A stretch of DNA of 64,000 nucleotides from the NCBI GenBank assembly GCA_026398255.1, contig JAPLTG010000019.1, positions 1 to 64,000 on the forward strand. The letters run 5' to 3'. The notes below the pieces were generated by a model. The model was not told the origin of the DNA. It did not search any database and was given only the letters and a program-made list of their open reading frames with translations. This stretch comes from Verrucomicrobiota bacterium (lineage in GTDB: Bacteria; Verrucomicrobiota; Verrucomicrobiia; Chthoniobacterales; Terrimicrobiaceae). The position numbers and the translations under genes were made by a program. Positions 54,894 through 63,674 of the stretch are shown one piece after another; positions within the stretch are counted from its first letter, which is position 1; each line of letters begins with the position of its first letter.

Positions 54894-54958
54894 TGGAGGG
54901 ACGACCTCCGTGTCGTCTGTGGGCGAGTGATGCGGCGCCGACAGAGCGGCTCCCTCCA
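54894..54958. repeat. REP-type palindromic unit 1
   Basis: 65-bp unit bounded by TGGAGGG and CCCTCCA. Inside are a stem GGACGAC-CTCCGT-GTCGTC and a GGCGCC-type second stem. Units 1 and 2 are spaced exactly 87 bases. Sequence differs slightly from other units (TGATGC, ACAGAGCGGCTC). Confidence 0.8.
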
Positions 54959-54980
54959 GGGGTGATGGAGCGCGATTCTT

Positions 54981-55045
54981 TGGAGGGACGACCTCCGTGT
55001 CGTCCGTTGGCGAGTGACGCGGCGCCGACAGAGCGGCGCCCTCCA
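54981..55045. repeat. REP-type palindromic unit 2
   Basis: 65 bp, TGGAGGG...CCCTCCA with the same two stems. It ends 1 base before the stop codon of the transposase gene, so the gene's 3' end abuts the repeat. The linker between units 1 and 2 (GGTGATGGAGCGCGATT) recurs between units 3 and 4. Confidence 0.82.
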
Positions 55046-55046
55046 G

Positions 55047-55514
55047 TTACCAATTCAGCAGATGGAGTTCGCCTTGGTGTGGCCAATCGCTGGCTTGCTC
55101 GACGAGGCCGGCACGGACGGGGTTTTCGAGCGTGTATTGCCACTTTGCACTGTAGCTTTCCTCTTTCCTCAATTGCGTGTCCCAGTAGTTCGTTTGCCAA
55201 ACGGGGGCGTGGTCGGGATTTGGCCAATGGCGTGAGGCGTGGGATTTCCAGAAGGAAACCCAACGCATCAGTGATACTGGAATGTTCATTGTCGGGGAGC
55301 AGAAGAGGTGGAGGTGGTCAGGCATGAGGACGTATCGGCCAACAAGCCACGAATCAGCTATGGTCCATGCTTCCCGGAGCAGTTTGTGGACCGGTTCATT
55401 GGCGAGAAATGGTTTTTTGTTTTTCGTGCAAACGGTCAGGAAAATTATAACGGGCTGGTTGAAGGCCTCGTGGAGAGGGGTATGTGAGGGCGTGTGGCGT
55501 TCGGGGAAGTTCAT
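55047..55514 (-). CDS. REP-associated tyrosine transposase (RAYT, IS200-like Y1 family)
   Basis: 155 aa. FLTVCTKNKKPFL near the start, the HUH motif YVLMPDHLHLF (metal-binding His pair) and the catalytic-Tyr helix (about 120-134, KWQYTLENPVRAGLV) identify the RAYT family. ATG at 55514 gives the usual N-terminus; ATG at 55532 is possible. Single-copy RAYTs cut and join single-stranded REP hairpins and are thought to spread REP sequences. The gene is flanked on both sides by matching repeats, a complete REPtron. Confidence 0.88.
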   Translation of the reverse strand: MNFPERHTPSHTPLHEAFNQPVIIFLTVCTKNKKPFLANEPVHKLLREAWTIADSWLVGRYVLMPDHLHLFCSPTMNIPVSLMRWVSFWKSHASRHWPNPDHAPVWQTNYWDTQLRKEESYSAKWQYTLENPVRAGLVEQASDWPHQGELHLLNW

Positions 55515-55558
55515 GGTTGAGAGTCGTCGCATGGGGAGAAACAGCAGCCAACAAAATT

Positions 55559-55623
55559 TGGAGGGACGACCTCCGTGTCGTCCGGGGGCGAGTGACGCGG
55601 CGCCGACGGAGCGGCGCCCTCCA
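55559..55623. repeat. REP-type palindromic unit 3
   Basis: 65 bp, TGGAGGG to CCCTCCA, with the GGACGAC-CTCCGT-GTCGTCC stem and a GGCGCC...GGCGCC second stem. Together with units 4 and 5 it forms an 87-bp-period direct array on the other side of the transposase, in the same orientation as units 1 and 2. Confidence 0.82.
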
Positions 55624-55645
55624 GGGGTGATGGAGCGCGATTTAT

Positions 55646-55710
55646 TGGAGGGACGACCTCCGTGTCGTCCGGTGGCGAGTGACGCGGCGCCGACGGAGCG
55701 GCGCCCTCCA
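55646..55710. repeat. REP-type palindromic unit 4
   Basis: 65-bp unit, nearly identical to unit 3, exactly 87 bases after it. Same outer TGGAGGG/CCCTCCA ends and internal stems. Confidence 0.82.
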
Positions 55711-55732
55711 GGGGTGATTTGACGCGATTTAT

Positions 55733-55788
55733 TGGAGGGACGACCTCTGTGTCGTCCGGGGATTTGGGCGCGATGGCGCAGCCCCCCA
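55733..55788. repeat. REP-type unit 5, degenerate
   Basis: Starts 87 bases after unit 4 with TGGAGGGACGACCTCTGTGT, but after the first stem the sequence diverges and ends CCCCCCA at 55788, 2 bases before the uvrA stop. Probably a decayed or truncated copy. Confidence 0.6.
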
Positions 55789-55790
55789 AG

Positions 55791-58700
55791 TTAGAGGATT
55801 TCGCGGAGGAAGGGGGCGGTGCGGCTGGTTTTGGATTGGGCGATTTTTTCGGGGGTGCCGGTGGCGACGACTTTGCCGCCTTGGGAGCCGGCTTCGGGGC
55901 CGATGTCGAGGATGTGGTCGGCTTCGGCGATGATGTCGAGGTGGTGTTCGATCACGACGACCGTGCCGCCTTCGTCCACGAGGCGGTGGAGGACTTGGAT
56001 GAGCTGGGCGACATCGTGGGCGTGGAGGCCGATGGTGGGTTCCTCGAGGATGTAGAGGATGGATTTCCCTTTGCGAGTGGTGCGGATTTCCTCGGCGGCG
56101 GAGGTGGCTCGGCGGGCGAGTTGGGTGACGAGTTTGATGCGCTGGGCTTCGCCGCCGCTGAGCGTGGGGCTGGGCTGGCCGAGCTTGAGGTAGCCGAGGC
56201 CGGTTTCCTGAAGGAGCGAGAGGGGACGGCGGATTTTCGGGTGGGCGGCGAAGAACTCGACCGCCTGCTCGATCGTCATATCCATCACATCGCCGATGGA
56301 TTTTCCGTTGTAGAGGATTTCGAGGGTGGAGGGGTTGTAGCGGCGGCCGGAGCAGTCCTGGCAGGGCATGTAGGAGGCGGGGAGGAAATTCATCTCAAGC
56401 TTGATGACGCCCTGGCCGAGGCAGGCTTCGCAGCGGCCGCCCTCGTTGTTGAATGAGAAGCGGCTATTGGTGTAGCCGCGCATGCGGGCGGCGGGGAGAC
56501 TGGCGAAGAGTTTCCGGATTTCGTCGAAGACCTTCACATAGGTGGCGGGGGTGGAGCGGGAGGTTTTGCCGATCGGGGATTGGTCCACTTCGAGAACGCC
56601 GCCGAGGTTTTCAAATCCGCTAATGCCAGTGTGGAGGTCGGAGTGGAGTGGGGCGCGTTTGCGGGTGAGGGCGTCGCGCACGGCGGGGACGACGATGCCT
56701 CGGATAAGCGTGGATTTGCCGGAACCGGAGACGCCAGTGAGGACGGTCAGGCGGTGGAGGGGAATGCGGACGGATTCGTTTTGGATGTTGTGGAGGCGGC
56801 AGCCTTTGAGTTCGAGCCAGTCGTCAGCGGCGGGGCGGCGTGATCCGCGAATCGGGTGCTTCATCGGCTCGCGGAGGGCGCGGGCGGTGTGAGAGGTCGG
56901 GTGCTCGAGGATTTCGGCGAGGGTTCCGCTGGTGACGATTTCACCGCCGCGGCTGCCAGCGCCGGGGCCGAGGTCGATGATGCGGTCGGCGCGGCGCATG
57001 GTTTCCTCGTCGTGCTCGACGACAACGAGTGAGTTGCCTTTTTTGGCGAGGGTTTGGAGGGCGTCGAGGAGTTGGTTGTTGTCGCGCGGGTGGAGGCCGA
57101 TGGTCGGTTCGTCGAGCACGTAGAGCACGCCGCGGAGATTCGAGCCGAGTTGGGCGGCGAGGCGGATGCGCTGGGATTCGCCGCCGGAGAGGGTTTTCGC
57201 GCTGCGGTCGAGCGCGAGGTAGTCGAGGCCGACCTTGGCGAGGAAGCTCAGGCGCTGGCGGATTTCCGTAACGATGTCGCGGGCAACCTCGGCGGCGGGG
57301 CCTGTGAATTCGAGCGAATCGCAGAGCGCGAGGGCGGCGGCGGCTGGCGAGTGGGTGAAATCCGCGATCGAGGTTTTTTGGATGCGGACATGGGTGGCGG
57401 TTTCGTTGAGGCGCGTGCCTTTGCAAATCGGGCAGGGGCGGGGTTCCTCATCCTCGAGTCCCTCGTGGCGGCGCTCCTCGTCGAGTTCGGCCTCGATGGC
57501 GGATTCGAAATCGTGATCGCCGGAGCCAAGGCCTTTCCAGACCTCGCCAAAACCTCGGCAGTGCTGGCACCAGCCGTGCGGGGAGTTGAACGAAAACAGG
57601 CGGGGGTCGAGGGGCTCGAACGCGCGCTGGCACGAGGGGCAGTTCATCTCGGTGCTGAGCGTGGTCGATTTGCCCTTGGCATCGACGAGGCGGGCGGTGC
57701 CTTTGCCAAGGCGGAGGGCCTTGCGGACGAGGTCGTCGGCTTTTTTCAAATCCGGCGCGTCGAGGTCGCCGACGATGGCGTCGATCGTGTGTTCCTTGAA
57801 GCGCTCGAGTTTTTGGAAGGCGTCCACGGCGACTCGGTCTCCATCGACGATGAGGGTTTCGATGCCCTGGCGGGCGGCGGCGCGGGCGATCTCGGTGTGG
57901 AAGCCTTTGCGGCCTTTCACGAGGTTCGCGAGGATTTTAACCGGGCCCTTGGCGGCGTGGGCGCTGACTTCCTCGGCGATGGCGGTGGGGGTGCGGCTGG
58001 CGACGGCGACATCGCAGTCGGGGCAAAACTGGGTGCCGAGTTTTGAGAAGAGGAGGCGGAGGAAGTGGTAGATCTCGGTGACGGTGGCGACGGTGGATTT
58101 GCCGCCGCCGCGTGTGACGCGCTGCTCGATGGCGACGCTGGGAGGGAGGCCTTCGATCGAGTCCACATCAGGCTTTTCGAGTTGATCGACGAACTGGCGC
58201 GCGTAGGCCGACATGCTGTCGAGGAAGCGGCGCTGGCCTTCGGCGAAGAGGATGTCGAAGGCCAAGGTCGATTTTCCCGAGCCGCTGAGGCCGGTGACGA
58301 CGACCATGCCATCGCGCGGGATATCGATGTCGATGTTCTTGAGGTTGTGCTCGCGGGCGCCACGGACGGAGATGAAATTCGAGCGCGGGGGGAGGGGAAG
58401 TGGGGATTCCTCGAGCAGCGTAGGACCCGACGGAGCGGGTCCCTCCATGAGATTTTTGAGGAAGCGGGCGGTGTGGGACTCAGGGGATTCGAGGATTTTT
58501 TCGGGGGTTCCTGCAGCGACAATTTTTCCGCCCTCGTCGCCGCCTTCGGGACCGAGGTCGATGACCCAGTCCGCGCACTTAACCACTTCGAGGTTGTGCT
58601 CGATGACGATGACGCTGTTTCCCTCGTCCACGAGGCGGTGGAAGACTTTGACGAGAAGGGCGACATCGTCGAAGTGCAGCCCGGTGGTGGGTTCGTCGAA

Positions 58701-60311
58701 GATCAGGAGGGCCTTTTCGCGGGATTGGCGGATGAGGTGGTGGACGAGTTTGAGGCGCTGGGACTCGCCGCCGGAGAGGGAGTTTACGGGCTGGCCGAGC
58801 TTGAGGTAGTCGAGGCCGACTTCGGCGAGGAGGGTCAACGGACCGGTGATTTTTCCGGATTTGTCGAGCGGCTTGAAAAATTCGACGGCCTCGGCGGCGG
58901 TGAGTTCGAGGACTTCGTGGATGGATTTTCCGGCGACTTGGATTTTCAGCAGCGGCGGGCGGAAGCGGGTGCCGTCGCATTCCGGACAGCGGAGGAAGAG
59001 GTCGCTGAGGAATTGCATCTCGACCTTCTCGAAACCCAGGCCGCCGCAGCGGTCGCAGCGTCCGTTGCCGGAATTGAAGGAAAAGCTCGAGGGCGTGAAG
59101 CCAGCGGCTTCGGCGGCCGGGGAATCACCGAAGAGGCCGCGGATGTGCTCGTAGACGCCGAGGTAGACAGCCGGTGTGGAGCGGGGGGTTTTCGAAAGAG
59201 GGGATTGATCGACCATCACGACCTCATCCACTTCCTCGTCCCCTTCGATCGATTTTACGAAGCCGGCGGCTTCCTCTTCGGGCGCGTCCTCGCCGATCAA
59301 CTGGCGGTGAAGGACATCGCGGACGAGGGAGGTTTTGCCCGAACCGGAAACTCCCGTGACGGCGCAGAGGACGCCGAGAGGGAATTTAACCGAGAGGTTT
59401 TTGATGTTGTGGTGGGTGACGCCTTTGAGGGTGATGTGGCCGGTGGGCTTGCGGCGTTTTTTCGGGACGGGGATGGATTTTTTTCCCGTGAGGTAGTCGG
59501 CGGTGAGGGAGTTTTTCGCGGAGGCGAAATTTTCGGAGGGGCCGCAGTAGAGGAGTTGTCCGCCTGAGCGGCCGCGGCCGGGGCCGATGTCCACGAGTTC
59601 GTCGGCAGCGCGGATGACGGCTTCCTCGTGCTCGACGACGAGGAGGGTGTTGCCCTTGTCGCGGAGGCCGCGGAGGATTTCGATGAGGCGCGAGGTGTCG
59701 CGCGGGTGGAGGCCCACGCTGGGTTCGTCGAGAACGAAGAGGGTGTTGACGAGCGAGGCGCCGAGGCAGGTGGTGAGGTTGACGCGCTGGATTTCGCCGC
59801 CGGAGAGCGAGCGGGGCGGGCGATCGAGGGAGAGGTAGCCGAGGCCAATTCGGCAGAGGTAGGCCACGCGGGAGGTGATTTGTTTGTGGACGAGGCTGGC
59901 GGAGGCGTCGGCGTGGGGGATCGAGAGATTTTCTAGGATGGGGAGGAGGCGCTTGAGGGGGAGCGCGGAGACGGCGGGGAGAGTGAGGGTTGGCGAGGTT
60001 TCGGAGTCAGTGCCGACACGGGCGGGACGCCCATGCCCCTTTCTTTTTGGAGCGGGGGTCGATGAGGTTTCGGAGTGGTGGGAGGAGGGGAGGCGGTAGT
60101 TGAGCGTTTCGGGCTGGAAGCGGCCGCCGTGGCAGACCGGGCAGGGTTGGTGGCTGCGGTAGCGGGAGAGCAGCACGCGGATGTGCATTTTGTAGGCTTT
60201 GCTCTCGAGCCAGCGGAAGTAGCCGTTGACGCCATACCACTCGCCGGAGTCACGGGCTTCGGTGGGGTTGAGCCCGGGTTCGCCTTCGATGACCGAAAGT
60301 GCGGTGGATAT
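55791..60311 (-). CDS. uvrA: Excinuclease UvrA, tandem double-length form (main part, downstream of a frameshift)
   Basis: About 1506 codons in one frame. It carries three of the four Walker A sites ([53 protein letters not shown]) and four ABC signatures ([16 protein letters not shown] twice, LSGGEAQR). There are paired Cys zinc sites ([37 protein letters not shown]). It is two UvrA halves fused head to tail, as in Chlamydiae. Residues from [28 protein letters not shown] directly continue the 60250-61224 fragment in another frame, so the gene is frameshifted near 60300. UvrA finds DNA damage with UvrB. The long extension of this frame upstream to 60884 is not homologous. Confidence 0.87.
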   Translation of the reverse strand: MSTALSVIEGEPGLNPTEARDSGEWYGVNGYFRWLESKAYKMHIRVLLSRYRSHQPCPVCHGGRFQPETLNYRLPSSHHSETSSTPAPKRKGHGRPARVGTDSETSPTLTLPAVSALPLKRLLPILENLSIPHADASASLVHKQITSRVAYLCRIGLGYLSLDRPPRSLSGGEIQRVNLTTCLGASLVNTLFVLDEPSVGLHPRDTSRLIEILRGLRDKGNTLLVVEHEEAVIRAADELVDIGPGRGRSGGQLLYCGPSENFASAKNSLTADYLTGKKSIPVPKKRRKPTGHITLKGVTHHNIKNLSVKFPLGVLCAVTGVSGSGKTSLVRDVLHRQLIGEDAPEEEAAGFVKSIEGDEEVDEVVMVDQSPLSKTPRSTPAVYLGVYEHIRGLFGDSPAAEAAGFTPSSFSFNSGNGRCDRCGGLGFEKVEMQFLSDLFLRCPECDGTRFRPPLLKIQVAGKSIHEVLELTAAEAVEFFKPLDKSGKITGPLTLLAEVGLDYLKLGQPVNSLSGGESQRLKLVHHLIRQSREKALLIFDEPTTGLHFDDVALLVKVFHRLVDEGNSVIVIEHNLEVVKCADWVIDLGPEGGDEGGKIVAAGTPEKILESPESHTARFLKNLMEGPAPSGPTLLEESPLPLPPRSNFISVRGAREHNLKNIDIDIPRDGMVVVTGLSGSGKSTLAFDILFAEGQRRFLDSMSAYARQFVDQLEKPDVDSIEGLPPSVAIEQRVTRGGGKSTVATVTEIYHFLRLLFSKLGTQFCPDCDVAVASRTPTAIAEEVSAHAAKGPVKILANLVKGRKGFHTEIARAAARQGIETLIVDGDRVAVDAFQKLERFKEHTIDAIVGDLDAPDLKKADDLVRKALRLGKGTARLVDAKGKSTTLSTEMNCPSCQRAFEPLDPRLFSFNSPHGWCQHCRGFGEVWKGLGSGDHDFESAIEAELDEERRHEGLEDEEPRPCPICKGTRLNETATHVRIQKTSIADFTHSPAAAALALCDSLEFTGPAAEVARDIVTEIRQRLSFLAKVGLDYLALDRSAKTLSGGESQRIRLAAQLGSNLRGVLYVLDEPTIGLHPRDNNQLLDALQTLAKKGNSLVVVEHDEETMRRADRIIDLGPGAGSRGGEIVTSGTLAEILEHPTSHTARALREPMKHPIRGSRRPAADDWLELKGCRLHNIQNESVRIPLHRLTVLTGVSGSGKSTLIRGIVVPAVRDALTRKRAPLHSDLHTGISGFENLGGVLEVDQSPIGKTSRSTPATYVKVFDEIRKLFASLPAARMRGYTNSRFSFNNEGGRCEACLGQGVIKLEMNFLPASYMPCQDCSGRRYNPSTLEILYNGKSIGDVMDMTIEQAVEFFAAHPKIRRPLSLLQETGLGYLKLGQPSPTLSGGEAQRIKLVTQLARRATSAAEEIRTTRKGKSILYILEEPTIGLHAHDVAQLIQVLHRLVDEGGTVVVIEHHLDIIAEADHILDIGPEAGSQGGKVVATGTPEKIAQSKTSRTAPFLREIL
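58423..58447. repeat. REP-like half-unit inside uvrA coding sequence
   Basis: On the minus strand it reads TGGAGGGACCCG-CTCCGT-CGGGTCC: same outer TGGAGGGAC start and same CTCCGT loop as the REP units, but both arms of the stem are changed together (CCG/CGG instead of GAC/GTC), so pairing is preserved. It encodes MEGPAPSG in the linker between the two UvrA halves. Confidence 0.6.
60010..60041. repeat. Palindromic insertion in the first half of uvrA
   Basis: GGGCG-TCC-CGCCC hairpin within a stretch encoding [14 protein letters not shown], flanked by Ser/Thr/Pro-rich filler, between the zinc-finger block and the first LSGGE motif. It looks like an in-frame insertion of a second repeat family. 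Only one copy is in the window. Confidence 0.4.
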
Positions 60312-61224
60312 CAATCCCGCGCTTGCGGCAGTGGCGCAAGAGGTCGTCTTGGCACTCGGCGGACTGGCCGCTTTGGAAGGGGCGAATGACGCCTTCGGAG
60401 ATCGAGAGCGAGGCGTCGGGAATGACGCGATGCATGTCGATGCCGATGATACGGCCAAAGCCTTTGCACTCGGGGCACGCGCCGAGGGGGGAGTTGAAAC
60501 TAAAAAGGCCGGGAGAGGGCGGGCGAATGTCGAGATCGCAGGGGGCGCAATGCCAACCTTCGATGGATTCGGTGAGGCGGGGAGAGGAAGTGCCGGCCTC
60601 AAGATCGACGCGGTCTTGTATGAGAAGGATTTCGGTGGGGAGTTTTTTAAGGGAGGTGGGCTCGTCGGTGCGGAGGGTTTTTCCGTTGATCCAGATGCGG
60701 AGGTAGCCTTGGCCGGAGAGGAATTCGAAAAAGTCGGAGGGTTTCGTTTTTTCCGGGACCTTGATCGGGAAGGCGATGAGGAGGGATTTTCCGGGGTGGG
60801 CGGCGAGGATTTGGCGGAGGATTGAGCCCGGGGTGCCGGGAAGGATTTCTCCGGAGCATTTCGGGCAGAAGGCCTTGGCGGCACGTGGGAAGAGGAGCTT
60901 CAGGTAGTCGTTGATCTCGGTGATCGTGCCGACGGTCGAGCGGGTGGTGCGGACATTGTTCGCCTGCTCGATGGCGATGGCGGGTGGGATGCCTTCAATG
61001 TTGTCGGCGAGCGGTTTATCCATCCGCTCGAGGAACTGGCGGGTGTAGGGACTGAAGGTCTCCACATAACGCCGTTGTCCCTCGGCGTAGATGGTATCGA
61101 ACGCAAGGCTCGATTTGCCGCTGCCACTGGGTCCAGTAACGACAATGAGCTTCCCTAGGGGAAGCTCAAGGTCAATTCCTTGGAGGTTATTTTGTCTGGC
61201 TCCGCGGAGCCGAATGTAATCCAC
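60250..61224 (-). CDS. uvrA: Excinuclease UvrA, N-terminal part, upstream of the frameshift
   Basis: 324 codons. Starts MDYIRLRGARQNNLQGIDLELPLGKL, Walker A GPSGSGKSSLAFDTIYAEGQRRY (31-53), then the UvrB-binding/signature insert (YTRQFLERMDKPLADNIEGIPPAIAIEQ). Conserved up to about residue 307 (RKRGIDIHR), after which the frame runs into [16 protein letters not shown] and stop. The homology resumes one base out of register at about 60311. Start lies 20 bases after the HU-gene stop, on the same strand. Confidence 0.87.
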   Translation of the reverse strand: MDYIRLRGARQNNLQGIDLELPLGKLIVVTGPSGSGKSSLAFDTIYAEGQRRYVETFSPYTRQFLERMDKPLADNIEGIPPAIAIEQANNVRTTRSTVGTITEINDYLKLLFPRAAKAFCPKCSGEILPGTPGSILRQILAAHPGKSLLIAFPIKVPEKTKPSDFFEFLSGQGYLRIWINGKTLRTDEPTSLKKLPTEILLIQDRVDLEAGTSSPRLTESIEGWHCAPCDLDIRPPSPGLFSFNSPLGACPECKGFGRIIGIDMHRVIPDASLSISEGVIRPFQSGQSAECQDDLLRHCRKRGIDIHRTFGHRRRTRAQPHRSP

Positions 61225-61244
61225 CCGTGAAATTCAGCGGGGGA

Positions 61245-61562
61245 TTAGCCCTGCTTGCCGCGGAGTTCTTCGGTGCGGAGAAGAACGCGCTGGCGCATGA
61301 TTTTGCCGGATTTGAACTTCACCGTGGCGCGGGCGGGGATGACCACATCATGTTCGGGTTTGTTGGGGTTGCGACCGACGCGGGATTTGGTCAAGCGGAC
61401 TTCGAAAACACCGAAGTTGCGGAGCTCGACATCGCTGCCGGTGGAGAGGGCCTCGGTGATGCCGTCGAGAGTGAGCTGGATGACGCTGAAAACTTCCTGT
61501 TGGGTGAGTCCGGTTTGTTTGCTGATCTGCATTACCAGATCTCGTTTGGTGAGGTTAGCCAT
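61245..61562 (-). CDS. HU/IHF-family DNA-binding protein
   Basis: 105 aa from ATG at 61562 (MANLTKRDLV); an upstream frame to 61613 is not conserved. Helices MQISKQTGLTQQEVFSVIQLTLDGITEAL and the beta-arm region VELRNFGVFEVRLTKSRVGRNPNKPEHDVVIPARATVKFKSGKIMRQRV are intact. The arm has a RNPNKP tip (R-N-P). Binds and bends DNA. An A/T-rich leader upstream may contain its promoter. Confidence 0.9.
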   Translation of the reverse strand: MANLTKRDLVMQISKQTGLTQQEVFSVIQLTLDGITEALSTGSDVELRNFGVFEVRLTKSRVGRNPNKPEHDVVIPARATVKFKSGKIMRQRVLLRTEELRGKQG

Positions 61563-61676
61563 TTGAGTGTGATGTTTAGTTGGTTTTAATAAAGGGGGCG
61601 GTTTGAATACCAAGGGACTGCGCGGTCAGCAACCCGATTTCGGAAAAATTTTCCACAATCAAAAAAGGGCTTGATT

Positions 61677-62039
61677 TTATTTCGGGCGTTGCGGGCCGAC
61701 GGTTCCGTCGATGTTCACATGGACCACCGTGCCGGCTGGTGCGGATGTGTCGGAATCCATTTGGATCAAAGCGCGTCCGGTTTCCGAGATTTCGATCAGG
61801 GTTCCGCCTTTGGTCTCATTGGCTGAAAGGGAAACAACGGCGCGTTGGCCAATTTGGAGATTCGAGCGGTTGGTAAAATGGGCCTCGACTTGGGACGCGG
61901 AAATGATGGCGGCCTCGTTCGCAAAAGGGTGGGTGCGTGTGTAGTTCCAGACCGTTAAGGAAAAAGCGGCGAGGCAGAGCAGGATCAGGCCGATGGCGAC
62001 GGCGCGGCCACTTCGGCGTTTCGGGTTCCTATTATCCAT
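61677..62039 (-). CDS. Small membrane-anchored protein with a barrel-sandwich-like domain
   Basis: 120 aa from ATG at 62039, which overlaps the trpC stop by 8 bases. One N-terminal helix (AVAIGLILLCLAAFSLTVWNY). The rest (ISASQVEAHFTNRSNLQIGQRAVVSLSANETKGGTLIEISETGRALIQMD) has the short beta-strand pattern of HlyD-type barrel or OB-like domains. No function assigned. Likely co-transcribed with trpC. Confidence 0.6.
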   Translation of the reverse strand: MDNRNPKRRSGRAVAIGLILLCLAAFSLTVWNYTRTHPFANEAAIISASQVEAHFTNRSNLQIGQRAVVSLSANETKGGTLIEISETGRALIQMDSDTSAPAGTVVHVNIDGTVGPQRPK

Positions 62040-62871
62040 GGAAATGCGAATGGGCTTCGATCGCTCTCTCGAAATCGGCGAGGCAGGCTGCCAAGCCACG
62101 CGGGTCGCGCAGGAGGGAGGTTCCAACCAAGGCGGCATCGAACTTCGAGGAAACGGAGGCAATGGTCTCTGGCGCGAGGCCGCTCTCCGCCACGCGGAGG
62201 CAGCCGGCGGGGAGATGGGTCACGAGATCGAAGACGGACATTTCGAGGCTAAAATCTTTTTGCGAGGAGCCGGTCGAACCGACGAAGCCCGAGGTGGATT
62301 TGAACTTCCGGCTGTTGATGCCAACGACGCGCGCGGATTTCGGGAGTAAGGCGATTTCGTCGAGGGTGTGGATTTCAAAAAGCGCCTCCATTCCGAGCTC
62401 GAGGGCGAGTTGGTGGAAGTCGCGAAGCTGGGTGGCATCGAGCACATTGGCCATGAGGAGAATCGCATCCGCACCATGCGCCCGGGCTTCGAGGATTTGG
62501 TAGTCGTCGATGAAGAAATCCTTCCGCAGCACGGGTTGGGGGAGCGCGGCGCGGAGCCTGGCCAAATCCTCGATGCCCATGCCGAAGTGGGTGCGGTTCG
62601 TCAAAATCGAGACCGCGCGCACATGGCTCGAGGCGGCGTAGGTGGCCGCGGCGGCATCCACATTTTCCTCGCGCATCGGGCCGACGCTCGGCGAGCAGCG
62701 CTTGATTTCGGCAATCAACCCAAAACCTCCCCGGCCAATAGCTTCGGCAAAATCGCGGGTGGGCGGGGCGTCGGCCAGGCGGGCGCGAATTTCAGCAATG
62801 GGAACGGCTTGCTTGGCGGCGGCAACTTCCACTCGCACATCGGCCAAAATTTCGTCGAGGATCGTTTTCAA
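62032..62871 (-). CDS. trpC: Indole-3-glycerol phosphate synthase
   Basis: 279 aa from TTG at 62871, which overlaps the pheA-like stop as TTGA; no ATG is suitably placed. TrpC motifs: LIAEIKRCSPSVGPMRE (catalytic Lys), VSILTNRTHFGMGIEDLARLR, VLRKDFFIDDYQILEARAHGADAILLM, VVGINSRKFKS and CLRVAESGLAPETI. Converts CdRP to indole-3-glycerol phosphate in tryptophan synthesis. Other trp genes are not in the window. Coupling to a chorismate mutase gene fits aromatic amino acid supply. Confidence 0.92.
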   Translation of the reverse strand: MKTILDEILADVRVEVAAAKQAVPIAEIRARLADAPPTRDFAEAIGRGGFGLIAEIKRCSPSVGPMREENVDAAAATYAASSHVRAVSILTNRTHFGMGIEDLARLRAALPQPVLRKDFFIDDYQILEARAHGADAILLMANVLDATQLRDFHQLALELGMEALFEIHTLDEIALLPKSARVVGINSRKFKSTSGFVGSTGSSQKDFSLEMSVFDLVTHLPAGCLRVAESGLAPETIASVSSKFDAALVGTSLLRDPRGLAACLADFERAIEAHSHFHG

Positions 62872-63674
62872 GGTTTGGGATAACTGCCAAGGACTTTGAC
62901 CCCCGAGCAAACAGCCGCCAACTCGGGCAGGAGGGTTGTTTTTTCCAAATCCTCGCGGTGGCCATCCGCTTCCACGAAAAACAGGGTGCCGGTTGAATCG
63001 TCGGTGGCCGGGCGGCTCGCGAAGTGGACGAGGTTGACTCCCCGTTGACGAAATGGCTCGAGCGCGGAGACGAGCGCGCCGGCTTTGTTCTCGATGCGAA
63101 GCATGATCATGGTGCGATCGGTGCCCGAGGGCTTGTTTGCCTGACGGCCGAGAACGAGAAATTTCGCTCCGTCGTTTGTAATGATCTCCGCGCAGATGTG
63201 GAGATCGGTGGTTCCCAGACTGTCGAGGGTGGGGGAGGTGTGGCCATGTCCCGGCTCCTCGAGCGGAACGACTCCGCAATCCGCGTGCTGGCTGGAAGTC
63301 AGTGAAAAAACCTCCGACACCGAGTTGCAGGGGCGGTAACGAACACTCGAGCCAAAACGCCCGAGGGCGGCTTGATGTGCGGGGCTGCCGGAGGGGCCGA
63401 AGCACGCGATGACGATGTCTTTTTCCAAGGCCAGCGAGGCGGACATGATCTCGCGGTAAATGGCGCGGATCGACTCCGGGCGCAATGGCCCCTCGCTGCG
63501 CTCCACCAGACTTCGAAGGAGCTTCATCTCGCGGTCGGGCGAGTAGATTGGCAGGGAGGCGCGGTTTTTGATGACACCGATTTCCTTCGCGAGCGTGGCG
63601 CGTTGGTTGAGCAGTCGAAGCAACTCGGTATCGAGGGCGTCAATCTGTTTCCGGAGAGTGTCGAGGTCACTCAT
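62868..63674 (-). CDS. pheA: Chorismate mutase-ACT protein with a truncated prephenate dehydratase domain
   Basis: 268 aa against the usual about 360 for the bacterial P-protein. Chorismate mutase (AroQ, 1-85) is complete: R25, K36, PDREMKLLR (46-54), [14 protein letters not shown] (72-85). The dehydratase domain keeps only its first subdomain ([17 protein letters not shown], about 92-108; [17 protein letters not shown]) and jumps at about 164-168 to [12 protein letters not shown]. The roughly 90 residues with the SHPQAL region and the catalytic TTRF Thr are missing (GAKF instead). The ACT domain (187-265) is intact. It is likely an allosterically controlled chorismate mutase rather than a phenylalanine-making dehydratase. 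Coupled to scpB and trpC. Confidence 0.85.
   Translation of the reverse strand: MSDLDTLRKQIDALDTELLRLLNQRATLAKEIGVIKNRASLPIYSPDREMKLLRSLVERSEGPLRPESIRAIYREIMSASLALEKDIVIACFGPSGSPAHQAALGRFGSSVRYRPCNSVSEVFSLTSSQHADCGVVPLEEPGHGHTSPTLDSLGTTDLHICAEIITNDGAKFLVLGRQANKPSGTDRTMIMLRIENKAGALVSALEPFRQRGVNLVHFASRPATDDSTGTLFFVEADGHREDLEKTTLLPELAAVCSGVKVLGSYPKP

Noticed and set aside
54894-55788. CRISPR array
   Set aside because: Repeat-plus-linker period is 87 bp with near-identical linkers, units are palindromic and a RAYT lies between them; no spacer diversity and no cas gene.
58065-59567. 500-codon open frame antisense to uvrA
   Set aside because: Lies within uvrA's conserved ABC domains; shadow-type composition and no domain.
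60312-60884. Upstream extension of the main uvrA frame beyond 60311
   Set aside because: The sequence there matches UvrA only in the other frame (60250-61224); the extension is a Ser/Pro/Arg-rich shadow.
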